Shown here: piece by piece, positions 36,984 to 47,146 of the stretch
Layout of the letters: the number at the start of each line of letters is the position of its first letter
How positions within the stretch are numbered: the first letter of the stretch is position 1
NCBI GenBank assembly: GCA_035578155.1
Contig: JAPWDM010000008.1
Location: forward strand, 6,503,847 to 6,567,846
Direction of reading: 5' to 3'
From: Brachynemurus nebulosus
Lineage: Eukaryota > Arthropoda > Insecta > Neuroptera > Myrmeleontidae
Length of the DNA stretch: 64,000 nucleotides
Translations under genes and position numbers: made by a program
The notes under the pieces: model-generated
Told to the model about the DNA's origin: nothing
Database searches by the model: none
What the model saw: the letters and a program-made list of their open reading frames with translations, nothing else

Positions 36984-38160
36984 GGTTAGTCGTCCATTGG
37001 ATGCGGAAACGTTCGAAGTTTAATTCGGACGAATACGAATAAAAACGGACGAACGATCCAAACGGCTGTGAAGCTATACATCCTCGTCCATTTAAAGGGT
37101 CTCGTTCATCTGTTTCCGTGCGTAAAATTGAAACGTGCGAACAAAACCAATTTTGTTTGGAATTTTTCAGGAAGAAGTTCGTTTCATCAGATTTTTATTT
37201 TTATTAAAATGAAACTGAAGATAAATTACAATTATAACTGTGTACATTTACATATTACGTGCCATAAATTGTTTTTTTACATATTTTCATAGCATCTATA
37301 GCTTGAGAAAAAGAATTAAAAAGAAAAATACTGACGAATATTGGGCTAGTAGACGGACAGCCGACATATCATTTCGGACGAATGACAAAAGTGCGTAATC
37401 ATCACCGGAAAGAAGTTGGCGCCGAAAGTTGGAAAATCTTTCTGTTTTTTATATGGCTAAATTGCTCCCAAATTGCTCCTTTGGAATCAGTAATTGCTCC
37501 ACCTGGAACTTAATTACTTAATTAGTTATTTACAAACAAAAAAATTTTTTGTTTGACTATTTCTATTATCAAAATCTTGTCAAATAGTGCATTTTTATAC
37601 AATTACTTTATATCAAAAAATTGCGCCCAATTTGTTCCATCTAATTTAAAAGTTAGTTATTAATTTCTCTGAATAATAATTAAAATATATTAAAATAAAA
37701 AATATTATGAATTAGGTTATGTATTATTAAAACGTATAGGCAATCCACTATACTTTTAAGTCGTTTGCATATATTTAAGGATAATTGAATTTTGACAAGT
37801 TAAATAACATTATAAAAAAACAAAATATTTTAATAATTATTCAAAAAAATTAAGATTTAGCTTTTAAATTAAATAGAGCAAACTGGGAGCAATTTATTGA
37901 CGTAAAGAAATTATATAAAAAAGTATTATTTTGGGAGATTTTGATAACTTAAATAACGGAAAAAAATTTTTTCTTTATAAATAATTAATTAAATAATTAC
38001 TGTTGCAAGTGGAGCAATTACTGATTTCAAAGGAGCAATTTGGGAGCAATTTAACCATATAAAAAACAAAAAGATTTCTCAACTTTCGGCGCTAACTTCT
38101 TTCCGGTGTAATCGTCTGAATTGAATTTCGCAGTTGTCCACAACCAATGGACGACTAACC
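36984..38160. mobile_element. PIF/Harbinger-like element, 1177 bp, in gene F intron
   Basis: Ends GGTTAGTCGTCCATTGGATG and, reversed, GGTTAGTCGTCCATTGGTTG; flanked by TAA (36981-36983, 38161-38163). A 3-bp TAA duplication and GG-initial ends fit PIF/Harbinger. No transposase. A fragment of the same end is in the gene A upstream flank (about 4365-4385). Confidence 0.75.
37403..38108. mobile_element. nested fold-back element, 706 bp
   Basis: About 100-bp arms beginning CACCGGAAAGAAGTTGGCGCC and, reversed, CACCGGAAAGAAGTTAGCGCC, followed by CGAAAGTTG and AAATTGCTCCCAAATTGCTCC. TAATC occurs on both sides. Non-coding. Confidence 0.75.
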
Positions 38161-38856
38161 TAAGAATTATACGTGAATTATAACTACTTGCCATATTATG
38201 TATTAATACCAATAGGAATAATTCCGAAAAACTAATTGTTGAAAAAGATGAATGTATTTACCTTTCATTAAAATTGTTTAAAGTATTTGAATACATCTTG
38301 CACTCAAAATATGTAATATTTTTTATTCAAATAATTTGAATATTTTCAATTTCAAGTAAGTTCAAGTTGAAATTCAAAGATATTATATATACAAAGACTG
38401 TATTCTCTAATCATGCACCATTATCTATAGCCAAATCAGAGCCTAAATGATGCCAATATCCCGTTCAAAAACATCTAATGTGCATCAAATTTCAAGAGAG
38501 CATCAGCAGCGCATCATGTAGTATTAGATGCATCAGAGAAGTCATGATGCTGCATCGATGCGGTAAAGTTTACATTTTTGAAATTACCCATAATAGCCAA
38601 AGTTATGCGACAAACAAATATAAAACTTCAATGTAATTTAACTATTGAAGTAAGTGGCTAATTATGCATTTTTTAAAAAGATTTAATTTAAATTTTTAAT
38701 AATAAATAAATATTTATCTAAGCGGTTACAATGTTGCATTGGACGCAGTCAATTTATCTGTTGTATTTAAAACAACAACAATAATATGTAAATTAAACAA
38801 CTTAAATTGACTCATAGAGATGTCACTAGTGACATTGGTGACTATGTAGGTTCTCT

Positions 38857-39075
38857 ATTGGAGACGCAAAGATTCTCTCTCACGCCTCTGGTGGTAAAAT
38901 TAGAACTAGCATCAAGCAAAAATATACGTGTACGATTAATGGGCGATATAAAATTCGCGCATAATTTGTATAGTACATTTTTCGATCGACAATTAAACGT
39001 ATACAAAAATTTTTACTTGATACAGCTTCTAATTTAAAAAACCAGGAGCGCTCGCGTAATCTTTGCGTCGCCAAT
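38857..39075. mobile_element. MITE M3, copy 3 (219 bp)
   Basis: ATTGGAGACGCAAAGATTC at left, reversed right end ATTGGCGACGCAAAGATTAC; interior as in the other two copies. Confidence 0.85.
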
Positions 39076-39098
39076 ATTTACTTTATTTAATATTTATA

Positions 39099-39254
39099 GG
39101 GTAGGGCGGGGTAAAAAAAAGACAATCGCGCAGGTGGGGTAAAAAAGAGACATAAATTTTTATTGACTTCAAATTTAACACTTGAAGTTAATAAAAATTT
39201 ATGTCTCTTTTTTACCCCACATGCGTGGGTATCGTTTTTTACCCCGCCCTACCC
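39099..39254. mobile_element. short palindromic MITE, 156 bp
   Basis: Nearly self-complementary over its whole length: GGGTAGGGCGGGGTAAAAAA at both ends in opposite orientation, with GACATAAATTTTTATTGACTT / reversed in the centre. TA on both sides. It lies in the gene F intron about 55 bp from the exon 1 donor. The ends resemble those of 20771-21769. Confidence 0.85.
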
Positions 39255-39310
39255 TATATTAAAATTATAAATACTTCATTAAAAATTTATAATCCAAATC
39301 TTGTAATTAC

Positions 39311-39748
39311 CAATTTTATATTTTGTCCTTGCCAGTCTCTAATGTTTTTTTGATCCATCAAGCTATTATTATCTTGCGACAATTTAGCTGATTCAAAAAT
39401 TTTAGTTTCTACTGGTGACACTAAATTAGTCTCATTCACATCAATCTCCTCAGCTTTAATTCCGAAAGCATGAAAACTTTCAGGCACTGGTTCATTCACT
39501 TCATCTTTCTCCACTTTAATTTCAAGTGCTTGAAAATTTTGATGGGCCTGTTCATTTATTTCATTATTTTCCACTTTAATTTCAACTGTTTGAAAATCTT
39601 GATGGGCCGGGTCATTCACTTCATCTTTCTCCACTTTAATTTCAAATGTACGATCAATTTCATTGACTGGTTGATTCATTTCATCTTTCTCCATTTTAAT
39701 TTTAGTTGCATGAAAACGATGAAAACTTTTATGAACCGATTTCTCCAT
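39311..39748 (-). CDS. ZNF-F exon 1: acidic/lysine repeat region
   Basis: About 146 residues from MEKSVHKSFHRFHATKIK to QNIKL, donor GTAATTAC. Five repeats with cores IKMEKDEMNQ, IKVEKDEVND, IKVENNEINE, IKVEKDEVNE and IKAEEIDVNE; all keep I-K-x-E. Tail SLVSP is NLVSPVETKIFESAKLS. The intron to exon 2 is 3613 bp and filled with at least four DNA elements, making F the most TE-burdened gene apart from C. Confidence 0.85.
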
Positions 39749-40256
39749 TTTCTCTTTTATTACCGTTATTACCTTATAACGGTTATACTGGCTATCACGG
39801 TTAAAATTTATTTTCTGATAACGCGGATTTAATTAATAATGCTTTTTGACTTTTGTTAACAAGAGTCTTATAATACTCCATTAACAAGAGTATGGAGATT
39901 AGACACGGAGACGAAACTCAATGTATTCAAAAAAGTGTTCAAATGAAAGATGGCACTCGTGTTCGTCGGATACGAAAGCGATACAGTACTTATTCTCAAA
40001 TGGAACACTCTCAAATGGAAACGCGAGCTTCTATATATTATCTTTGCTAGCTTTTGAATAGAATCTTCTGGAATCTTTTTCAATGTACAACTCAGTTATA
40101 AAGTGGATTTTTTGATCGGTTTTAAAATAAACTTAAGAATTTTTATTTTGCGTCGCATCATTTATATTGTATATTATATAATTCACTGACGTCACTATGT
40201 AAAATCGAAGTCAGTACCATTGGATATTCGCCGTATAAAGTAATTTAAACTATAAT

Positions 40257-40588
40257 GGTTCATACACAATCAATGAAATAAGGAATAAGAAGTATGCCAT
40301 CTAGTGACGTTGAATGGAACTTTAACGTAACTGCCCATAGGTATTTTTGTACATCAAAATTCATGAAAAAATAACGTTCGTGATGACTTTTCTTGTCACT
40401 AAAGTGCAAAAATAACGAATTTTGACGTACAAAAGTACCTACATATTTATATCTATGAGCAGTTACGTTAAAATTCAATTTAACGTCACTAGATGGCATG
40501 CTTCTGATTCCTTATTCCTTATTTCATTGATTGTGTAGACACCCTAAGAGTTTAATGCACGGTGTCGCAAAAATTTTGAAATTAACCA
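40257..40588. mobile_element. palindromic MITE M4, copy 2
   Basis: GGTTCATACACAATCAATGAAATAAG at left and, reversed, GGTGTCTACACAATCAATGA ending about 40543, then a 45-bp tail ending AACCA. CTATAA occurs on both sides of the whole insert, a possible target duplication. Confidence 0.65.
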
Positions 40589-40764
40589 CTATAAGAGTTT
40601 ATTTCATACATATGTAATTTTTATGTATTTCCTTATTATTAAATATCATCAACCGACATTGGTGATTCTCAAATGGAAACACTTACTTCCCCAGTCCCAA
40701 CGTGTTTCCATTTGACAATAAGTACTGTAGTTACATTCTGCTTTATCCGTTTTATGTTACTATA

Positions 40765-41095
40765 GCCGTATTCCGATATATACTGCCAGTACTGGAAGCA
40801 CAGTAGATTACGACGTCACGCTAGTACACTGGCAAGAGCGTTCCATTTTAAATTGTCATATTTCAGTGTACTGTCAATCATGAATAACGGAACAAATTTA
40901 CAGTATACTGGTTACTCCACTACTGTGAGTGCCTTACCTCTATGAAACCAGTGCTTACAGTAAAAAAATGGCGTCCATAAATGACGTCATGAATGTTTTA
41001 AGCACTATGACACAGCACTGGCAACACATTACGGAACGGATGACACTACTAGTGCAGTACTCACCGTGTATATCGGAATACGCCTTATATTCGCT
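40765..41095. mobile_element. MITE-like element, about 330 bp
   Basis: Ends GCCGTATTCCGATATATAC and, reversed, GGCGTATTCCGATATACACGG. TA at both sides. The interior contains CCAGTACTGG-type motifs. The empty site (ACTATATTCGCTATATTC) is present in block R copy 1. Confidence 0.65.
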
Positions 41096-41232
41096 ACATC
41101 AGTATTCGAGCATTATTAGCGCCGCAAGTGGTAAAAAAAGAAAGCCTTATATTTACAATTTTCCTGACCAATTTTGTCAATTCCTTTCATGTAAGTTAGA
41201 TCTCCATCTTATAATACTCCATTAACAAGAGA

Positions 41233-42858
41233 ATCAAAACCATATCAAAACGGCGTCAACGTCAAGTCAATGTTGTCAACTGCAATTTACCGAAAATATC
41301 TATGAAAAATTTTGTTTCACATCCAGTATGGAAAAACAAATGGGGGAGTGGCTTAATATCATAGAGATACAACTGAAAAAATCGTTTAAAAAGTTAAATA
41401 GTCATTAAAGAAAAAGATGACAGCAGTCATGTGTATTTCTAAAGTATATTTTGTCTTTATCTAATGAATGACAAAATACATTTGTTAAAGAAATGATAAT
41501 TTTGAGTCAGAAATAAACAAAGATACACTAAACCTTATGCTTTAATGTCTTGCTGTCACACTCTTATTAATTGTTTATATTGGGGTTTTTGTTGTCATAG
41601 ATCCCAGTCATAGAGCAGTATCAGTAGTGCAGAGATAGCAACTTGGCTTCTGATTATTCTGTGTATATCACTGCTTAATATTTAGCCATCTGGTGGTAAA
41701 TAGTGAAATTACTGCCAACAGGCTAAATCTGATATGTAGGTAGATTTTTTTGACAGATTACAAGTCGAAAATTTGAAATTATTTTTTGAAAAGTAATATC
41801 GTATTATATTTTTACGTTACATTCGATTATAATAAAATAAAATGCATGTAACTTTACAAGAAATATGTAAATTTGGAAATTGCAACTATGCTAGTAAAAA
41901 ATTTTTTGGATGGGGAAAATATTATAAGTCGTTGGCATGATGTATTAAATTGTGGTAAAATGAATGGGAATGTCAAGAATTTTAAAATAATTGAGTTTTG
42001 CTTACGAATGTCAAATTTAAAAAGTAATCCTCATGAAATCAATGGGGAAATAAGTAATGAAGGAAAAATAATAGCAATGAAATGCTCATGGCTGCCTGCA
42101 GACTGATAAAACAAAAACGCCTTTATACAAAACGTTTTTGACTAATTTCGGTAAAAGTTGTTTTCCTTATGCTTTTAATATGAGTGCACATACTATGGTG
42201 TCTAGATCAAGGTGGTCTAACTTAATGTATGCAAAAAAGCGTCTAAAAATAAGATGACATTAATGTTCCTTGTGTACCAAAGCGGTACAGTACTTATTGC
42301 TGGCGTTCGAAACGAAAATTTTGTTAGCCTAACGTTAGCTAACGGAGCTTTCACCATTATGGCTGAGCCAACCTCAGCGAGGAACTCGACGAGGAACCTC
42401 GTCCAGCCTCGGCGAGAATGTGGAGACTCCTTTATCTCTTTAAATGATTAAGACTGGTACAGGTGCCGCCATCTGTAACAGATTTTCCGAAATACGGTAT
42501 AATTCTAAATAATGTCAAATTTTATCAACATAGTTTAGTATAATTTATATTTTGTAAATTCCTAAGGTTCACTTTTTTGATGTTTGAATCTTTGATTTTT
42601 TTTTCTTTTTTTTTTTTTTTTTTTGTAAGCTTATCAATTGTACTTATCACTTGGCAGTAAAAAGTCCGGCATTTTGAGATAAAAAAATTTTTCCATATGA
42701 TTTGCTTAAAAGAGTTAAAATTAATTTTTATTAATAGCTAATGGTTAATAGAGAATATATCGATACAAATTTTAAAAAAAATGAATTTACACCCATTTAT
42801 TAATATTTTCAGTTTTTAAAATATAAGTACGGTCCTGTTTATAAAAGTATAAAAAGTA
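41233..42858. other. intergenic DNA between F and G
   Basis: No ZNF sequence. It holds a possible SWIM-type fragment at 41873-42106 and, at 42200-42360, pieces of block R (CCAAAGCGGTACAGTACTTATT) fused to MITE M5 sequence (GTTAGCCTAACGTTAGCTAACGG). 42380-42430 has a short GC-richer stretch (CAACCTCAGCGAGGAACTCG) of unknown nature. 42595-42624 is T-rich. Confidence 0.45.
41873..42106 (+). pseudogene. possible SWIM-type zinc-binding protein fragment
   Basis: 77-residue frame. The segment HEINGEISNEGKIIAMKCS resembles the start of SWIM-type domains of uncharacterised arthropod proteins (GxIxxxGKIxxMxCSCxAG, then CKH). Here the second cysteine of CSC is W and the frame stops soon after, so the metal-binding half is absent. 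It could equally be a chance frame. Confidence 0.25.
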
Positions 42859-42864
42859 TTTATT
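42859..42864 (-). promoter_or_regulatory. poly(A) signal of gene G
   Basis: AATAAA (minus) in AT-rich sequence just before the conserved 3' UTR segment TATAACATTTTTGTTTTTCA. A 2.1-kb element separates it from the gene G stop. Confidence 0.35.
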
Positions 42865-43351
42865 CTAATTAAAATTTACTTAAATTTATAACATTTTTGT
42901 TTTTCATATATTTTTAAACTATACGTCTAGAGCTGAGATGCAAAAAAGATCTTCTCCCAAAAATTCAAAATTGAGATTTTTACAGATGGAACAAATAGTA
43001 ATATGTATATATCGAAATAATTGCATTTAGCCAAAAAAATTTTCCCACCAAAAAATATATTTAAAGTATATACCTCCAAGCAAAAACAATCGGCGTGTTC
43101 GTTGCTGAATTTTTCTGCTCAAAGTAAGTTGCTAGCACATGCGCAAGAACTTTTTTTATGGATACACAAATATTTTGTACTTTATAAAAATGTTTTTGCG
43201 CATGCGCTAACACCTCACTTTGAGCAGAAAAACTCAGCATCGAACATGCCGTATCATGTCCATTTAGTTCGGCCCTTTGTAATTTACTTATCCAATCACA
43301 GTGTTGTTTGAGTATGCTATTTCAAAAGTTCAGTTAGAAGTGTGTTTCTAC

Positions 43352-44163
43352 CAAAGAGAATAACACTATATGTATATATAGAAGAGCACTCACTCAAATT
43401 ATAGGATTTTTTCTTAGCAAGTGATTATTTTGGCGATGAGTTCAGAGGGCAGTGCAGTAGCACTGCCGATATCTGTCGAATTTACTGTTCATAGAACTTA
43501 TTCTACTATTTCAGAAATTTATAATTTGTAACATTTTTATAGTAACAATTACAAAAAATTCTATCAGGAAATCTTCATTTTTTTCGAATTAATTATTTAT
43601 AAGAAATTCGTGTATTTTTTTGAGTTCAATATTAAATTTAATAATTTTACTTAATTATTATTGGAGGTACGTATAATTAATATTTATTAGTTTATTTTTA
43701 TTTGAAAATAATTACTTATTTTATTATCACAGTAAATTAATTAGAAAATTAGAATATATTTTATCTGTTGCAGAAAAATGGGAGGAGCACACTTGTCAGA
43801 AATTAGAATCAGTGATAGCTATATATGTATACATATTTTCGAAATATTTGATTAATGTAAAATTTTGAATAAAAATGAATTTACTTTTGTTTTTAAACAA
43901 ATATATGAGTTTATAATTATTGTATGAGTTTTAAAAATTGATCAAAATAAAATGCAATTAGGAGAATTTTTCGTGGATTAACTTGCTAGTAGTAATCTAC
44001 ATTATCGGATAAGGCTAAAGATAATTTAAAATTATTATAGTGACATCTCTGTTCTTTTCTAGTGTAATACGCATGATGATGACATAGAGATAATAGAGGG
44101 TCAAAAAAATTTATTGGAGTTGGCTATCTTTCAGAAATAAAATTCTGGTGTACTTTATCTATG
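43352..44163 (+). mobile_element. MITE M1, copy 3 (812 bp)
   Basis: CAAAGAGAATAACACTATATG to GTGTACTTTATCTATG with perfect 8-bp duplication GTTTCTAC (43344-43351, 44164-44171). Confidence 0.9.
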
Positions 44164-44170
44164 GTTTCTA

Positions 44171-44772
44171 CACACACCGGCATAATTAGCGGCACATAAA
44201 AAAAATATAAAAACCTATTTATTAAACAAAGTTGGCGGCTTTTTTTTTTTCATTTTTACTTAAAATAATACTGAAGTAACGAATTAATTGACTTGACTTT
44301 CCATAGAATTGTTTTTATTTGTTATTGATGCAATTCTTTTTAAGAGGTCTGTCACTTTCGAATTCAAATGCCGTTTCTTCTCAATGTGGTCGAGCTTCAA
44401 ACTACCGTAATTAAAGAATGGCAAAGACTGTCCCAGGACACTATAGATAACATCATTCTTACAATGAGTATAGAAAAACGATTGGAAGCTTTGATACGAG
44501 CACGGAAGGAACTAGTCGGGATTAAAACGCTGTGTTTCATTTTCTATTTGTTAGATAATCTTTAATTTAAATTATTCTTAGACGACATAAGATTCCAAAA
44601 ATTTGCCATTTTATATGGTTACTTGTTTTGCTACCGAAAATAACGGTATATCGACTTGTGAACGTGTAATTTTAAGTGAATAATTAAATAAGATTAATAT
44701 TTTCTTGAAATTAAATGGTTTATTTGATTTTTACAGATATTTTGTATGTTCCGCTAATTCTGCCGGTGTGTG
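44171..44772 (+). mobile_element. Tc1/mariner-like deletion derivative, 602 bp
   Basis: Ends CACACACCGGCATAATTAGC and, reversed, CACACACCGGCAGAATTAGC; TA on both sides (44169-44170, 44773-44774). Contains the tail of a Tc1-type transposase, so classification rests on ends, target and coding remnant together. Confidence 0.85.
44368..44523 (+). pseudogene. Tc1-type transposase C-terminal remnant
   Basis: LQTTVIKEWQRLSQDTIDN, then SIEKRLEALIRARKE, matches the end of Tc1 transposases (helix with E-W-x-x-I/L-S-Q-x-T-I, then S-M-x-x-R-x-x-A-x-I-x-A-x-G). The DD(E/D) catalytic core and DNA-binding region are absent. Confidence 0.7.
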
Positions 44773-45055
44773 TACTTGTGTGTTTTTACCGTTTTATTTT
44801 AGCTAAAAGTTGTAAAGTTTTGTAAATGTTTAAGCAAAAAATATAATGTCCAACAATAAAATATAAGAAAAACGATTTTTCTTAAATTTTCTGATTAAAA
44901 TAGTATCATAAATAAGTTTTAAAATTAACTAAATATCCATTTGAAAATAAATTTTGTATTTTAATTTTATATTTAATTAAAAAAATGTCTTCTGTGACTA
45001 AATATCTTTTGCATCTAAGCTCCAGACCTAATAAATTGAATGTTTTCGAACATTT

Positions 45056-46363
45056 TTATGATTTTTCACCACTGTGAATTCTTCCATGTGTTTTTAAATG
45101 ACTTGAACGAGTAAATTTTTTAAAACATATGCTACAAATATATCGTTTTTCGCCACTGTGAATTCTCTCATGTTTTTTTAAATAACTTGAAGAAGTAAAT
45201 GTTTTAGTACATACTTTACACTGATATGGTTTTTCACCACTGTGAATTCTTTCATGAATTTTTAAATCACTTGATGTACTAAATGTTTTAGAACATATGT
45301 TACATTCGTATGGTTTTTCACCACTGTGAATTCTTCCATGTGTTTTTAAATGACTTGAACGAGTAAATTTTTTAAAACATATGCTACAAATATATGGTTT
45401 TTCGCCACTGTGAATTCTCTCATGTCTTTTTAAATCACCTGAAGAAGTAAATGTTTTAGTACATACTTTACACTGATATGGTTTTTCACCACTGTGAATT
45501 CTTTCATGAATTTTTAAATCACTTGATGTAGTAAATGTTTTAGAACATATGTTACATTCGTATGGTTTTTCACCACTGTGAATTCTTTCATGTCTTTGTA
45601 AATTTTCATTTCGACTAAATGTCTTAGAACAAACATTACAGTGATACGGTTTTTCACCACTATGAATTCTACCATGTCGTTTTAATTCACTTGGAATAGT
45701 AAATGTTTTAGTACATACATTACATTCGTATGGTTTCTCACCACTATGAATTATTTCATGTACCTTTAAGTAATCAGAACGAGTAAATGTTTTAGTACAT
45801 ATGTTACATTCATAAGGTTTTTCGCCACTGTGAATTCTTTCATGTATTTTTAAATGACTTAACTGAGCAAATGTTTTCGAACATATGTTACATTCGTATG
45901 GTTTTTCGCCACTGTGAATTCTATCATGTCTTTTTAAATCACTTGAAGAAGTAAATGCTTTAGTACATACTTTACACTGATATGGTTTTTCACCACTGTG
46001 AATTCTTTCATGTTTTTTTCGATCACCTGATGTAGTAAATGTTTTAGTACATACATTACAGTGATATGGTCTTTCACCACTATGAATTCTACCATGTCTT
46101 TTTAATTCACTTGAACTAGTAAATGTTTTAGTACAAACATTACATTCGTATAGTTTTTCGCCATTATGAATTCTTTCATGTATCTTTAAGTAATCTGAAC
46201 GACTAAATGTTATAGTACATGTATCACACCGAAATAGTTTTTTACCAACACATGCAATTTTACGTTTTGTTAGATCTGTAGAATGATCTTCATCTATTTC
46301 ATCTTCGTCAATTTTGATTTCTGTATGTAAATTGTTTAGATCAACCAACGATTCACTCCACTC
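45056..46363 (-). CDS. ZNF-G exon 2: intact 14-finger C2H2 array
   Basis: 436 codons including the stop, from acceptor TTTTAG (EWSESLVDLNNLHTEIK) to the family ending SGEKS-TAA. Joined in phase 0 to 46778-47146; protein about 558 residues, the longest intact member. Leader IKIDEDEIDEDHS keeps the SUMO-type core. Fourteen fingers: 9-11 (SSDLKIH, SGDLKRH, SSHLKTH) and 12-14 (SSDLKIH, SSYLKKH, SSHLKTH) are near-identical consecutive three-finger blocks of 252 bp, so the array grew recently by in-frame unequal exchange. Finger 1 has ITF and finger 3 the helix SGDRKKH, where R replaces the usual core leucine, possibly weakening that finger. Confidence 0.92.
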   Translation of the reverse strand, partial: EWSESLVDLNNLHTEIKIDEDEIDEDHSTDLTKRKIACVGKKLFRCDTCTITFSRSDYLKIHERIHNGEKLYECNVCTKTFTSSSELKRHGRIHSGERPYHCNVCTKTFTTSGDRKKHERIHSGEKPYQCKVCTKAFTSSSDLKRHDRIHSGEKPYECNICSKTFAQLSHLKIHERIHSGEKPYECNICTKTFTRSDYLKVHEIIHSGEKPYECNVCTKTFTIPSELKRHGRIHSGEKPYHCNVCSKTFSRNENLQRHERIHSGEKPYECNICSKTFTTSSDLKIHERIHSGEKPYQCKVCTKTFTSSGDLKRHERIHSGEKPYICSICFKKFTRSSHLKTHGRIHSGEKPYECNICSKTFSTSSDLKIHERIHSGEKPYQCKVCTKTFTSSSYLKKHERIHSGEKRYICSICFKKFTRSSHLKTHGRIHSGEKS

Positions 46364-46777
46364 CTAAAATGTAACAAAGTATTTTGATTAAAAAATTCAC
46401 AAAGGATCGAGGGGTAATAAAAAATGATCAATTTTTGCTCAGTGTATGGAGAGTAAAAGAGCGGTCATTTTTTTTAAAGTTTGTTATGTGAAGAATTCAA
46501 AAAATACAAAAAGAAAAGTGTAACTACAAAGAAACATTTTGAAAATTGAAGTGTCATCAAAATGCCAGGTCGATAAACTTTTCCTGCAAAGGGTTGAATC
46601 CATAGCTCTTCAATTTTCAAAAGGTATTTGAAGTTACACTTTTTTTTTAATGTTACTTTTAAAACTTCTACACATCAAAAACTATCACAATAGCTATGTT
46701 ATTTGCTGCACATTAAGTAAAAATCGATATTCTTTCATTTTTTTACTTCATTAAAAATTTATAATTTGAATATTCAC

Positions 46778-47146
46778 CAATTTTATATTTTGCCGTTGCA
46801 AGTCTGTGAAGTTTTTTGGATCTGTCAAACTATAATTTTCTTGTGACAATTTAGCTGGTTCAAAAAGTTTAATTTCTGCTGGTGACACTAAATCGGTCTC
46901 ATTCACTTCAGCTTCCTCCACTTTAATTTCAAAAGTATGAAAACTTTCATGGTGTGGTTCATTCACTTCATCTTTCTCCACTTTAATTTCAAGTGTACGA
47001 TCAACTTCATGGACCGGTTCATTCACTTCATCCTTCACCACTTTAGTTTCAAATGTACAATCAACTTCGTGGGCCGGTTCATTCACTTCAACTTTCTCCA
47101 CTTTAATTTTAAATGTATGAAAATTTTTATGAACCGATTTCTCCAT
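46778..47146 (-). CDS. ZNF-G exon 1: acidic/lysine repeat region
   Basis: About 123 residues from MEKSVHKNFHTFKIK to QNIKL. Four repeats with cores IKVEKVEVNE, TKVVKDEVNE (V-K-D-E), IKVEKDEVNE and IKVEEAEVNE; all hold a hydrophobic-K-x-E site. The donor is GTGAATAT, weaker than the GTAAGT of B, C and D. The frame is open further upstream through an oligo-T-encoded run, but the family ATG is preferred because all paralogues share it. A 23-base A-rich run lies just upstream (47161-47186). Confidence 0.87.

Larger units (their letters stand above)
39885..41232. repeat. block R, copy 3, with two insertions
   Basis: Shared unit flank upstream of gene F, interrupted at about 40256-40588 (M4-type) and 40765-41095. 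After the second insertion it resumes TATTCGCTACATCAGTATTC and runs to CTTATAATACTCCATTAAC. Confidence 0.7.
42925..45027. mobile_element. composite element in gene G 3' UTR, 2103 bp
   Basis: Ends GTCTAGAGCTGAGATGCAAAA and, reversed, GTCTGGAGCTTAGATGCAAAA. The flanks ACTATAC and CTAATAAATTG join to give the family 3' UTR sequence. Two other elements (43352-44163, 44171-44772) are nested inside it. No clear target duplication and no complete transposase. Confidence 0.75.
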
